Shown: positions 10,038 to 21,664 of the stretch, piece by piece
Layout: the number at the start of each line of letters is the position of its first letter
Numbering within the stretch: the first letter of the stretch is position 1
Origin: Lasiodiplodia sp. COLG20
Taxonomy: Eukaryota; Ascomycota; Dothideomycetes; Botryosphaeriales; Botryosphaeriaceae
Assembly (NCBI GenBank): GCA_009801085.1
Contig: VNWV01000001.1
Location: 992,001 to 1,056,000, forward strand
Direction of reading: 5' to 3'
DNA: 64,000 nucleotides
The notes under the pieces: model-generated
Seen by the model: only the letters and a program-made list of their open reading frames with translations
The model's database searches: none
Told to the model about the DNA's origin: nothing
Translations under genes and position numbers: made by a program

Positions 10038-11052
10038 TTACTGAGCCTTCTTGGCCTTAGCGAGCCTGCGCTCACGCCTTCTCTTGGCAGCCTCGGGACC
10101 AGACTCGGTGTCGAGGACATAGTCCCACCAGCGGAAGCTGCTAGCGTAGTTGCCAATAAAACGCTCGTGGTGGGTGTCGTGGTGATCGGCACCGGCCCAG
10201 AAGGGCAGGAAGTGGTGGAGGCTCCAGGGGAACTCGTAGCCGCTGTGGGCGTCGATGGCCTGGAAAAGGCGAGCGACAATCCACACGTACATGGTCAGGA
10301 TGTGGAGATCCTTGGTAATGGCACAGTAGAGAATGGGGGAGCCAACAGTGCCAAGACCAAGGACAAGGACCTCAATGGGCGACGCATACTCGGCGGCAAG
10401 GCCGAAAGGAGCCGAGTAGTGGTGGTGGATTTTGTGGATATTCTTGTACAGGAAGGGAAAGACGTGCATGGCGCGGTGGGTCCAGTAGTGCCAGGAATCC
10501 TCGAGGACGAAGAAAATGGCAATCTGGTAGGCCATCTTCAGCGGCGACGGGAAAGGAACGCTAGTTTCGAGACCAAAGAACTGGGCCATGGGGTGGAAGA
10601 GCCAGATCTGGGGAAGCTCGACGGTAAAGTGGCTCAGCAGCACCAGGGCGGCGCACTGCCACTGCTCCTTAGCGGTGGGAATCTTGGCCTGGCGGCGCGT
10701 TAGCAAAATCATCGGGTTGGGGCACGCGGGGAGAAAAACTCACAGCCTGGATCTTGTACTTGTTGAAGAAAGGGATGGCGTCGATAAAAATCCACGGGAG
10801 CGAGCGGCCGAAGTAGACGGCCTCGTGCATGACGAAGGACATGATACCGGTGGCCAGAACATCGTTGTTCATGTAGGTGTACCACGCAAGCCAGAGGCGC
10901 TCGAAGTAGTTGAGGGAGACATTGTACTTGGAAACCTCCTCGAACTGGGCCCAGTAGGTGTCGGCGGGCGCCGGATTGGCGAAAGCAGCTGTCGTTGAGT
11001 TCCTGGCGGCGGCGTTAGCGAGGAGGCGCTGGGCGGGCCGGCAGGCTTACAT
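10038..11052 (-). CDS. erg25: sterol C4-methyl oxidase (methylsterol monooxygenase)
   Basis: Three coding exons: 11052-11051 (only the bases AT of the start codon), 11002-10744 and 10688-10038, 303 aa. The enzyme removes the C-4 methyl groups of 4,4-dimethylzymosterol in ergosterol synthesis at the ER, with Erg26 and Erg27. It has the fatty-acid-hydroxylase superfamily iron-binding histidine boxes: HRAMH (residues 158-162), HKIHHH (172-177) and HHDTHHE (256-262). Several hydrophobic membrane segments surround them. The C-terminus is Lys-rich (AKAKKAQ), consistent with ER retention. Length is normal for the family. Both introns (48 and 55 nt) have CTAAC branch sites and CAG acceptors. Intron 1 splits the initiation codon AT|G; the next in-frame ATG (MNNDV) would cost about 43 residues. 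Azole and sterol stress usually regulate this gene; no specific site is assigned here. Confidence 0.93.
11003..11050 (-). other. 48-nt intron inside the erg25 start codon
   Basis: The donor GTAAGC begins at the G of the genomic ATG; the unspliced reading would be ATG-TAA. The branch site CTAAC and acceptor GCCAG follow. Splicing places G from exon 2 behind AT, giving ATG AAC TCA, so translation begins MNSTTAAF. Confidence 0.8.
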
Positions 11053-12471
11053 CTTGGCTGCACTCAGCGAGCAGGGAAAAGGAACGACAGCAGGGAGAAG
11101 GGCCAGGAGCGGGAGAGGTCAGGACTCGGCGCTTCCAGTTGGTGTTCGGGAGGAACGAGCGACGGCGCGAGTTTTGTGAGCTGCAGAGGCAACACACCAC
11201 ACGGGACGCGGCTTTCCGGTCCCTGAGCTTAGATGGCACTAGCCCGGACGTGGCGACGGCTAAGCCGCAACGGGGCCGCGCTTGGATCTTTTCTTGGCAT
11301 GTTTGACGCGCGCGATCTCAGCGGCGAGCAAACATGCCGCCCGCGGCATCGCTCGAGCCCCCATGGCGACAGCATCGTCAGACAAGCACCTGTGGGCTGC
11401 GCCGTTGCTCGCATCCGCCCACCCGCTCGGGGCGCAAATGAGCTGATGATCACACAATTTCCACGCACAGCGCCCGACCACCCTGGCCGTCAAATTTCCC
11501 CGGGAGCTGCAGGGCTGGCCCCCGGCCTCTGCAGCCAATCACCGCCGCCCAGCATCGCGCCCGCGCTGCGAGAGCCCTGCGCTAGCCCGACCGGCGATCT
11601 CTTCGAGAAAACTGCCTGCACACCGCCTAGTCTTGGAGTCGTGCTCTCGCCAGCCTGCAGGACTACGTGTGCGGTTTCCACATCTCCAGTGCGTCGCTGG
11701 CACTTTGCCACCGCACCAGCTCCTGCAAAGCGATCTCCATCTCGCATTGTCTCCCCGTGGCCCGCGCGGCTCTGATTGGCGTTCCGATAACGCGCGCCAG
11801 GACCCAACAAACCGTGCCTGTTCCTGTCTGGGGCTCCGCCAAACTTTCTTGCGCCTCCTGCCGCCGGGAGTTTGAAATTTTGCATTATTTCAGAGGCGTG
11901 CATTCGTTATCTGCTTTGGCCTTCAAGCGATTCGCTGGCGCGGCCAGTGCGCGCCACCTCGATCCGAAGAGACAAGCTCTGGAAAGGTAAGCTCCGTTGA
12001 TCCACATCAACGCCACGCAGCAATTCACGCTGGAAAAATCCACACCTAAGCCTGAACTGATTCTCGATCACCGATCACGCCCGACTTGACCGGAAGAATC
12101 CACTCGTGGCGACTACTTGGGACGACCCTCGGAAACCCTCGACCCGTTTCCTGTGCAGGCCAACCACCCGTGGGACACTCCGGTGCCGGCGGAGGGCATC
12201 TGTACACACAGTAAAGGGTAAAGGTGCCACATGACGTCGCTCTACAATACTGAGATGCAAGAGGCGCATGGGAAGTCGTAGAGGCCGTTGCTAAGCAAGG
12301 AATGGCACTAACGCGTTCAGCCTAGCGCATCAGCTACAGCGGACAACATAAGCAGTATAAGATGTGCGAATCAGGCAACCATTGTAGGCAATAACCTTAT
12401 TCAATCTGTCTTCCATGGCCCATCTTCGAATGATTCTTCCAGCACCTTTTTAGTGCTTACTGTTTCCTCTC
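11053..12471. promoter_or_regulatory. erg25 upstream region, no gene recognised
   Basis: About 1.4 kb of GC-rich DNA. Overlapping open frames are present on both strands (11233-11990), but they are Arg/Pro/Ala-rich in every frame and show no motifs. The left part must contain the erg25 promoter and 5' leader. The right part is downstream of the ABM-fold gene. Confidence 0.5.
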
Positions 12472-13083
12472 TCACAATTCAAGTCTCCCGGCGTGTTTAA
12501 CGTCAAACCCACTCGCAAAATCCTTGATCTTGACATAGTCCTGAAACGATGCTGACCTCCCAAACTCGCCGTGCTGGGCAACGCCATCCCAGCCTGTGAA
12601 GAGCACCCATTCCTCTCTATCCTCGGCCTCCTTCTCGACTCTCCACCCCCCAGCAACCTTCTTAGGCGCAGTGAAGTTCTCGACAGTGTGTTTCGCGACA
12701 CTGAATGCCTTCGAGAAGCTAGTGCGCTTGTCTGATGCGATAAAATGCCTGCCAATTGCGACGACTGGAGCATCGAGGGGCAGACATGGACTCTCGACGT
12801 CAAGGTGAAACATGAATTCGACGTTGATCTGATCTTTGAGCAACTCGAGGACCTCTTGATTTGCCGGCGAAGGAATCCATTCTTCAAAGTGCTGCTTGGC
12901 GGACGGCCAGGAACCGACAATGTAGAAGTAGGACGGGTCTTCGATTTGAACGAAGTAGTGGAAGGGAAGACGGGTGAAGTCCTCCATGGCCTTCTTGGCT
13001 TTCTGGAGGTTCGCGCGCAACGTGGGGTCGTCGAAGGATGCGCCAGACTTGAGGCGCAGTAGCGCGAGTTCGGTGACGGTCAT
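12472..13083 (-). CDS. ABM / dimeric alpha-beta barrel domain protein
   Basis: Intronless, 203 aa. It begins MTVTELALLRLKSG, the usual first beta strand of fungal antibiotic-biosynthesis-monooxygenase-like proteins. A helix follows (LRANLQKAKKAMEDF), then strand-rich segments (HYFVQIEDPSYFYIVGSW). A second similar half begins around residue 105 and ends with WVLFTGWDGVAQHGEF and a C-terminal helix. Two ferredoxin-like halves in one chain suggest a pseudo-dimeric barrel. Family members include cofactor-free oxygenases and stress proteins, but no substrate can be named. No signal peptide or membrane segment is present, so it is probably cytosolic. The neighbours are unrelated. Confidence 0.65.
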   Translation of the reverse strand: MTVTELALLRLKSGASFDDPTLRANLQKAKKAMEDFTRLPFHYFVQIEDPSYFYIVGSWPSAKQHFEEWIPSPANQEVLELLKDQINVEFMFHLDVESPCLPLDAPVVAIGRHFIASDKRTSFSKAFSVAKHTVENFTAPKKVAGGWRVEKEAEDREEWVLFTGWDGVAQHGEFGRSASFQDYVKIKDFASGFDVKHAGRLEL

Positions 13084-13836
13084 TTCTGGAAGCAGACTGG
13101 CTTTGGTGCTGTGGCGGGCGATCCGTCTCTGATGGTCAAAAAATAATGCAGCAATGCCGTTGTTGGTTGTTGTTGGCCGCGCCTATATATTCTCTACATG
13201 CGAGCTGAGGCAGCAGCGATGATGCGGCATTTTCGGGGCTGGAGAAGCAACGAGCGCGGACGGAACAACTGCTCGCGCGGACATAAGCTGCCCAACGTGC
13301 GACCGCCCGCTTTGCGCGCGTTTGCTTGGAAGGCGCGCCGCGCGGCGAAGAGCGGGTGTGGTGGTGGCTTTCCGGCGCGCGGGCTGCCGGGGTTGACTGC
13401 TTGCACTGGATCGACGGCTTGGCGTGCAGCCCTCTCTGCCGCTGTGTGTGTAAACGACAACCTACTCGAACCTCCTCAGAGCACCCCGCCCGCGAGCAAG
13501 TGCCGCATCCGCTTCACCTCCAAGCTCGTGTCGTGCCAGCACCGCTCAAGTCCGCCCGTCTGCCCTCCACCGCGGAAGCGTCGCCGCTGACGCGCTCCAG
13601 GCATCCGAGCGCCAGCTTCAGGGCCGAGCATTAAATCGATCGACTAGAAGCACACCGTGCCCGCGCTGTCTCAAGTTTTTGCGACGTTCTCACTTCGCGA
13701 CGTCGAGCAGCCTGAGTCTCCACAACCGGCCTCGCGCTCCCACACTACGCATCAGCTCCAACGCCTGCCCACGCCCGCTGGCCACCGCTCTTTGTGTGAG
13801 AGCCCCGCCTGCGTCCAACGCCCGTAGCCTCGCAAG
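13084..13836. promoter_or_regulatory. divergent promoter region
   Basis: About 750 bp between the ABM-fold gene (minus) and the DUF7918 gene (plus). A TATATATT stretch near 13182 lies close to the minus-strand start. The sequence from about 13460 to 13836 is CT-rich and probably the plus-strand 5' leader. Confidence 0.5.
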
Positions 13837-15797
13837 ATGCCCTGCTTCCAGGGCCTGGCCGTCAGCATCCACACGCCTGACGGCCCGCTGCCTGAGTATT
13901 CGATCCAGAAGAACTCTCGCGCCCACCGCATCACCTCGTACATTCCCGTCCCGCCCGCCAAGGTCCCGCCTGGCGCCAGCAAGCCCGAACAGTCCACCTT
14001 CGCAATCTCCATCACCCTGCTCACCCCCGGCCTGAACGTCCCATACTCGACTCCGAAACCGGGCCCCGACGACCCTTACCCGCGCCCCAAGGTCGTTGGC
14101 GGCTTGCCCGGCTATGGCAACGAGCGGGGAAAGTACGGCCCTGTAATCGGTCCCTACATTCCGCTGACCTCGTCGCCGAACGAAACAATTGCTGCGTATA
14201 TATACTTTGACGGCCGCGCGAAAGAGGAGGTCGCGACGCTGCTCCGGCGCGGCGAAGAAACATGGGTCAATTCTCGTTGGGTCAGCGTGCCTGAATCGGA
14301 GGGAGGTGGTCTCGCCGAGCGCGAGTTCCTCTTCCGCGAGGTTGGACTAGAGCGCTGGCTCAATGGCCTCGACCTCGAGGGCAAGGACAAGGATGTGGCA
14401 GCCCGGATAGAGCGGCGAAGGCAGCGCCTGGAAAAGAAGAGGCGGAAGAAGAGGGAGCAGAAAGGTAGCGATGACGACGACGACGACGACGACATGGAAA
14501 CGGACAGGACGAAGACGACCAACAGGAACGGCGTTTTGCGTTATGGCGAGGACAAGACGGTCGAGCCGCTGTCAGGCGATGAGGGCTTGTTTACTTCGGA
14601 CTCTGATTCGGACGATGAGCCGCCTATGCCCGAAGCCGCTGGCCAGATCAAGGTCGCATTATTCAGGGTTCTAGCCTCTGGAGAAATCAAGAGAGGAGAA
14701 TACTCGCCGCAATTCGACGCTCACGACGACGATGATACCACTGGCGCGAACGGCGACCCAGCTAATGACGCAGATGTTGACCACACGACGAGTTTCGCCA
14801 AGCCGAAGACATTGGACCCCAAGTCAATTAGTACGCAGACTGTAACGGGCATTGATCCGCCAGACAAGCCTTACGCAGTCTTCACATTCCTGTACCGTGG
14901 CGAGAGTAAGTTTCCCCTCTTTATTTCACAAGCAATACATATCTGACAGACCGCAGAGCAATTACGCAAGATGGGCATTCTGCCAACCCCAAGCGCTGCC
15001 CCCAAGACCCCTGCCGCAACGAAGAGGAAAACAGGTCTTGACTTCTCCGCTCTGAAGCCACTTACGACAACCGGTACCAGGAATTTTGCTGGTTACCGTG
15101 ACCCCAACGCGTCGCCAACGAAGAAGACCAGGAGCGGCAAGGCCAAAGACGTTGACGACATGGACAGCGACGCAGAAGATGATGACGATGCACGAATTGG
15201 CACAAATGACGATGACATTGACATCAAGGTGGAAGGCAAGGGCATGCTGTCGGCCGAGGACGTAGCCAGGCAAGAAGAAATGGCTGAGGGCGTCCGCAAA
15301 ATCAAGGTAAGAAGTCTAATCATTTACTGTGCCCAAAATATCGAGCATTCCTAATTATTTTCCCCCCACAGCTCAAGCGCGCCCATTCCGCAGACCCCGT
15401 TCAGGATTCCCCGACAAAGTCTCCTGCGGATTTCACACCCAGCGGCTCCGCCAGCGCCGCCTTATCACCCGGCAGCGAAGTCCCCACCAGCGCTGCGGCA
15501 GCTCTTGCTGCCAAAGAAGTCGCCCCAGAAGCCGCGGTCGTGGGATCGCCGTTCAAGAAGCAGCGCGCCAGCCTACCCGGTTTCGATGAGGGTGTGCGCT
15601 CGAATCTGGGGTCCGCGCTGGCGAACGCCTCCGCGTCATCAGTGCTGGGCGGCGCGCCGCTGCTACAGCCGCGCAGCATGAGCGACAGCAACGCATCTGG
15701 CCAAACTGCTAGCGCGGCAGGGAGCTCTGTCGGCGTGGGCTCGGGCGCCGTGATTAAGCAGGAAGAGAGCACGATGGAAGAGGATGAAGAGCTCTGA
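13837..15797 (+). CDS. DUF7918 domain-containing, probably nuclear protein
   Basis: Three exons: 13837-14905, 14957-15306 and 15372-15797, 614 aa, with canonical introns (GTAAGT...CGCAG, GTAAGA...ACAG) and closing phases. Residues 1-185 form the folded domain, opening MPCFQGLAVSIHTPDGPLPEY and including IAAYIYFDGRAKEEV; I assign this to the fungal DUF7918 family. A highly basic helix follows (RIERRRQRLEKKRRKKREQK, about 188-208), likely a nuclear localisation signal. It runs into a poly-Asp tract encoded by a GAC repeat (about 14470-14494). The rest is acidic and Ser/Ala-rich and presumably disordered, with SPFKKQRASLPGFDEG near residue 530 and a C-terminal IKQEES sumoylation-like motif. Biochemical role unknown. 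The first ATG matches the family N-terminus. Confidence 0.8.
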
Positions 15798-16996
15798 TGG
15801 TTGGTCCATGGGCAGCGGATGATGGGATGAGGAGTTATTTTTCCCTGTCTCCTAGATATCCCCCCACGCCCTTGGCATGTAGATTGCTAGGGCAAAGTCT
15901 AGGAGGTATGAGTTTTCCACAGCATTCGCTGGAAGATGGGTTGATAGCGGACAGGGGATCGATTCGTTCAGTCGGTCATATTCATTGAAAGAAAGCCCTC
16001 GAAGGGTTCTTGGTGGAGCATGTTGTGTTTCCTTCACCTCTCTCCTTCCGCCTTTTCTTTTCTTCTTCTTCTTCTTCTTCTTCAGCGGAGTAGTGGATTG
16101 CAACACCTACTGCCGCCGCTGCCGATGCTGCTGTACGGGAGGTGAAAAAGAGAGGGCGGTATATTGGCATTCCTGTGGTGATGTTGGGGTTATTGATGAT
16201 GAATAGTCGAAACTCGAAAGCTGGATAGGAAATGAGCTTGAAATATCACGAAGAGAAAGAATAGGCAAAGCTTAAAAAGGAAAGTTGTAAGAATGGTGCG
16301 AAGAAAAATGATTCATGTAAGTGGCAGTGAGAGTTTGTATTCTCACCGATTAATGGTTCGAAAGGGCCGTGAAGGTTTCATACATGTCTGTTTCGGAAAG
16401 ATAAAGATGGGAATGCAGGGTTTCACTTGTTTCTAGCGCCGCCCTCTTCTCTTCACCATGTTGGGAATCTCGTTTCACTTTCGCGGGCGAAGAATTCTGC
16501 AGCCATTAAACTGGCTCCGCTGCTGCAATGTTTGGGACAGTGTGAATGCTTTTCGGGTTGGAGCGGGCGCTCAATGTATTAAGGATATACACGGCCAGTG
16601 CACATGACGTTGAAGCATTGAGCGACGACTTTCCCAGACGCACGAGGTAATTAATGCTTCGGGGCAATGAAGGACTAGAGAATCTTGATTTGATGCCAAG
16701 AGCATGGCTGGATTAGGCAGAAGCAGAGATGGGAAAGTGAATCTAATATACAAGGTCCGTAAATGTTTAAGCGTGAGTTGAAAAGGAGATCCACAAAATA
16801 ATTACCTCCATCTCCCTCTAAAAACGCCACTGTACAAGATGATGGAAGATCTGAAAACTCCAGCAACGCCCAAGTGACAGATTTAAGGAGACTGACGATG
16901 TGATCGCCACTGGCTTTATCTTACATGATGAAAATAGAAAACCGATAGCTGAATAGTGTAATACCCGTCTTGTCCCATTCACGACGCGTTCCTCTC
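15798..16996. other. convergent intergenic region with a CTT microsatellite
   Basis: No gene is seen between the DUF7918 gene end and the HET gene end. A trinucleotide CTT run lies at about 16061-16083. Flanking sequence is mixed and contains only short frames. Confidence 0.5.
16061..16083. repeat. CTT microsatellite
   Basis: About seven consecutive TTC/CTT units on the plus strand in a non-coding stretch, read directly from the sequence. Confidence 0.85.
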
Positions 16997-19369
16997 TCAA
17001 ATGATCATGAGAGACCGTCTGACAGCGCCAGTCTCCCAATGTAGACGATCACTCTCCCCAAGAATCTCAAACACGGCGACTCTCTCGTATCGATAACCAG
17101 ACGTATCGCCTTCGAAGAGCTTCTTCTTCAGAACGAGCCCAGTGCGCTCGGAAACCAAAAGGAATGTCAGGACATCCTGGCGCGCGACCTCTAGTCCTGG
17201 TTTGTCAACATCGACAGTCAGACCGAGCTCAAAAGTGTCTTCATTGCTCCCTCCAATTGGCGATGCGAAAATCCGACGGGAGAGATCGAACTTGTACCGA
17301 TCTCCTTCAAAGAGGTCATATTGCGGGTTGCCGTGTTCTCGGATCCGAAGCTCCCTGGTGAGACCAGCTGCTAAGATATAAGCCTCTGGGTTGAGCGTGG
17401 CTGGGGGGTTGAGTGTAGCTGGATAGTCGTGCATCTCGAGGACTCGAAAGTCTGAACGGATGCGGATGTCTGAACTTGTCGCGACTTGGCCATTGATGGA
17501 TGGCCACGACCATGTCGGAGCACGCCGGCTCTCTGCAGTTCGTTCATGGACGGACTTAAGGCTAGGAGCAGTCCGGCACGACTTCCAAAGCAGTGATTCG
17601 TGGAAACGATGATCCTTCCAGTGGCCGTATAAGTACTTCTTTCGCGCGGAGGGAGTCGCCGCAGCTGCAAGCCCCGCAAGAGCTGGCATACGGTCTCCAC
17701 CGACAGTGACCTCGCGACCGGTATAATGCTCGACAAGCGCGGGCCAGTTTTCAAGCAGGCGTTCGCGATTGTCATACCTGCTCAATGCGGCTATGCGGCT
17801 CTCCTGCTGGGGCTCGTGCAAACGTGGAGGGAAGCAGGGCTGGGAACGGCTGGGGTGGCACTCACAGCGTACCTCCTGCTCGCATTCCCAAGTCAGCCCC
17901 CCACTGCCAAATCGTAGTAGTCGTCGACTCAGAATCCATTCTTGCAGAGACCATGCCCGCCGAAAAAGAGGGTCAGATATCGGCGCATAATGTATGAACT
18001 TTTGGCCGTAAAGTCCACCCTGAGTTTGAAACTTGAAGATTGAGAGGGGAGTAGGGCGCACGTATATTGGGTTCCTGGACTTCGGGGGAAAGATGACCAT
18101 GCGGTCGTCTCGGCAATTGTTCGTGGACTCGAAAATTCCGCTAAAGCAATCGGTCGCTTTGTCTGCGGAAATTGTAACTTTAGCCCCCATATAAATATCC
18201 CGCATGCTTTCTGAGAGACAATGCCAGTCTTCCTCGCAGTCTTGCAAAATGCAAAGCGAGTCGATCCACAGGTACTTCAGCCCAAGCTTGCGAGTGATAA
18301 GGATGGCGTCACGGAAAGTCTCTGGTAGAGTCTCCATGGATATCGACTTCTTTCTGAGATTCTCGGTGGATATCGTGCTCTTGATGGTCCTCATGGCAGC
18401 GAACTTGTTCCCCCAGCAATGGCTAAGCGCCGCGTAGTGCGCCTCTTCTCCGTTCGATTCGTGTAGTCTCGGGTCTTCACCAGAGGAGCCTACCAGAATC
18501 ACACGTTTGGGCAATGGGCCGGGGCCCCTTCGGCACCGTTCATGGGTCTTCCGACAGTTCTCGAGCAAATCTTCGGCCAGCTGCATCTCGCGTGGTAAGG
18601 AAACATCAATCGGGGTGTCGCGAGCAGGCCCGATCAGGCTCCAGCAGCTTGGTGCACCTATATCTCTCGTTAGTTGCTGGGTTCGCCGAGCCACGCCAGC
18701 ACAGGTGGATGCAGAAGACTTGGCCCTTCCATGACCCGCAAAAAGCACTACCTCACTGTATGAGTATTTGAAGCAAGTATTCGGATGTAGATGCAGGCTG
18801 TAAAGGTCCACAACAACATCGATACATGGTCTTCACCCACTCAAGTAGGAACACGACACTCTTCCTTTGTGAGTAACTAAAGTGAATGTCCGAATGTAGT
18901 TGTACGTTCTTGAGCCATACAAAAATTCCAGACATACGCTTCATCTACTCCCACAAGTAGGGTGCAACACCTTGAAAGTGTCAGGGTTGAGAAGGGCGGC
19001 ATCTGTTTGCAACCCACTGTGGCAACGCGATGCAATTATCCAATCGAAATCTCGCTCACTACCATCGTGGGTATAAAACTCAATATTTTGTTCTCGGCTC
19101 GTGTCGGCATTCAGGGTATAGGATAGGATGATGGTCGATGTGCCTTCCGTACCATTTGTGTATTCGCTCTCAAGCCGAATCTGTGCATCGTTGGGCGGGG
19201 TTTTGGTGATGAGTTGGGTCAGGCCGTGCCACAGGACTAAACAGGAAGCACATCCGGAAGATTTGGCTTTTCGGAGCTCTCGGATTTCGGAGGGAGGGGT
19301 GCATCCACGGGCAAGGAATCGTTTTTGGAGCGCTTGCTTATTGAAGCCAAGACAGACCGAGCACAGGCT
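16997..19369 (-). CDS. HET-domain protein (heterokaryon incompatibility family), 5' end unresolved
   Basis: Main exon 18657-16997, preceded by an exon at about 19369-18949. Joining them in phase gives at least 693 residues. The upstream exon encodes LCSVCLGFNKQAL and SSGCASCLVLWHGL, the Cys-rich start common in HET proteins. The main exon carries the HET signature: HYAALSHCWG, then METLPETFRDAILITRKLGLKYLWIDSLCILQD, then MRDIYMGAKVTISA, and later RRAWSLQEWILSRRLLRF. Known family: some members trigger programmed cell death in non-self recognition; most are uncharacterised. The branch/acceptor CAACTAAC...ATATAG before 18657 is convincing. The donor (GTAGAT at 18948) is weak and the intron would be 291 nt, so a small extra exon is possible. 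No ATG is in frame in the upstream exon, so a short first exon further upstream is needed. Confidence 0.75.
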
Positions 19370-20570
19370 CTGGTGGGTTGGTTAACTTGGCTGAGTGCGG
19401 CTCAAGGATACGAGTAGTTCCGGCGGTCCGAAGATATTCAAAGAAGCGGGATGACTTGCATGATGGGGTGGGTCCACTTTGGAGCAGTAGTGAAGGCGGC
19501 GCCAGCGCCGATAAGTTCTGCGCGGAAACGGGGACATTGTGGGAGAATGAAAGATTGGGTTGCTGATTGAAGCATCTCTCTTCAGGCACAATTTGTACGT
19601 CTTTCGCAAATGGTTGAGGAGCTGAACGGAAGAGCACCGTGCTCACCGCTCCCGCGCATTGAGATGAACGTTGAAGTTTGCCACCGGAGACAGGCCTCAA
19701 AAAGGAAGTATGTCACTTGGGGCTGCTGTAATTGCTAGACTAATTGAAGGAATATTCCACGGATTGACAATCAGGCCGGCACTGCCTGCTCGAGGGATCC
19801 GTATTCGCGAGGTCATGTTGTGAGCCGGGGCCGTAAGGCTGCGGCCGTTCGGCAGCCACGTCAGTGGAATTGCTGTTAAACTCTGCGGCAAGTAGCGAGG
19901 TGTTCAGAGATCAACTGGTGTGGTAAGGCAGAGCGGTGTGGTTGAATTAGAGCACGACGCGATATGAAGTCATCCCGAGGCCCGTGCACGCCTCTCTTCA
20001 GCTGCAGAGGAACGAAAGAAAAGATTCCAGAGACGCGCGCGCATGCGCCGATTATCGAGCGCGGAGCAGAAAATTGCCGCTGCGTTCCTACAACTGCATT
20101 GGAACAGCGCGCAAGTTCAACCAGAATGCGACATCGCACTGCGGAACGGCAGGAGTGTTGGCAGCATGCTGGGATGCCATCGCATTCTTTCAACCGCGTG
20201 ACTCTAGGATGCATAGTGGCTCGTGCAACAGCCTGGTCTGCGGTGTGAGGAGGCTGAGTGCGTGCGAAACGACGCGGTACGGCGCAGATCGTGACGAAGC
20301 CTGAGGAGGGTGGTGACTTGGCGAGAGGCAAAATTAGTTCAGGCAACACCCAGCGCTGTTGCTTGCGCCGGCGCTGTGGCTGTGAGACCGCTCTTGAGGT
20401 CATGTTGGCGGCGGCCGTCGCGTCGGCCGTCGCGTCATGCCGCCCGTCGCCCGCTGCCCGCGCCTGCGCAGGGTCCAGTCCAATTCCCCTCCCCGCACAC
20501 TCGATCGAGCAATCAATCCTCAACCTCCCAAACTTGCTGCAAACACTCAGCCGCCCACCACAAACCAGCC
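19370..20570. promoter_or_regulatory. divergent region upstream of the HET and coiled-coil genes
   Basis: Must contain the missing first exon and promoter of the HET gene (left part; MSPFPRRTYRRW at about 19530 is one candidate start) and the promoter and CT-rich leader of the plus-strand gene (right part). Other open frames have no recognisable content. Confidence 0.45.
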
Positions 20571-21664
20571 ATGGCCCCCGACTTGAATTCGGTGCCTCCC
20601 TCGCCGCGCCTCCCCCAGGCGACCGCGATCGCGACCCATCCTTCCGCGCCTGCTCCCTCGAACGGCAGCAGCCACCAGACCCCGCCCGCTTCTACCTCAC
20701 ACCCGTCGTCGCGCCGCGCTTCCCAGCTCTCGTCCATGAATCCCCCGCCGCTGCCCTTGGGTGCCGCAGCCGCCAACGGTTCCGCTCCGACCTCGCAGCC
20801 CCAGTCGCAGGCCACATACCAGCCATTTCCGCCGTTGAGCCCACACCTGCCGGGCACCGCTCCTCGCGGAAGCTTGGACGAAGCCGGCGTTCCCATGAGG
20901 CACCCACGCCCTTTGACTGCCGCTGAGCTGCACCACGAGCTCGAGCTCGAGCAGGAGGCCGTGGTGCGTATTGTCCGCCCCTTCCCATCTCTTCTCCGCC
21001 TCCCTATCCCTGCACTCCTATCGCCATGACATCAGCGCGCTCTCGCAGCTAACCCTCGATCCCCGCGCAGGTGAACCGCCTAACGCGCGAGCTCAGCGCC
21101 CTCCGCGCCCACTCAGCGTCCGTCGCCAGCTCCGTCTCGTCAACCAGCACCTCCGCCCACCCTCATTCCAGCAACGCCTTCCTCTTCGAAGCCACCGACC
21201 CTTCAGCCGTCCACGCCGGCGCCCTAACCGGCCCGACCCACCCCACGGCCTCGCGCCGCCACCGCAGCTCCAGCAGCGTCAGCCGCGCATCCCAGCCGCA
21301 CCGCTGGTCCGTGTCAAGCCAGAACCAGGGCCAGGGCCAAGCGCCACCATTGCAGCAAACTGATGGTGCAGGCAGTGGAGTCATCAGCGGTGCCAGCAGC
21401 ACGTATGCAGCTGGTGTTGGCATGGCTCGAAGCCCGAGTCTCGGTGTGGGGACAAGCGCTGCGGCAAGGTTTGAGGAGGCAGCGCTTCACAGGCAGGAGC
21501 TCGAGGAGGCCAAAAAGGAGAATGAACTGTTGAGGAAGCGTATCAGGGACCTAGAAGCCGAGCTGCGAGGGAGGAGATCAAGCGGAGGTCCGCCAGCGAC
21601 GGCATCGCCCAGAGAGATAAGCCAGAGCAGAAGCTCGCAGAGAGAGGATGCTGCTACATCATGA
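20571..21664 (+). CDS. conserved fungal low-complexity/coiled-coil protein
   Basis: Two exons, 20571-20963 and 21071-21664, 328 aa, joined in phase 0 across a 107-nt intron (GTGCGT donor, GCGCAG acceptor). The first 105 residues are Pro/Ser/Ala/Gln-rich. The conserved core spans the splice junction: LTAAELHHELELEQEAVV joined to NRLTRELSALRAHSASVASS, a helix with heptad spacing. A second predicted coiled coil is at about residues 258-300 (EEAALHRQELEEAKKENELLRKRIRDLEAELRGRR). No enzymatic motif, signal peptide or membrane helix. I recognise the pattern from other filamentous ascomycetes only as a hypothetical protein; a scaffold role is inference. Transcribed toward Gdt1. Confidence 0.75.
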
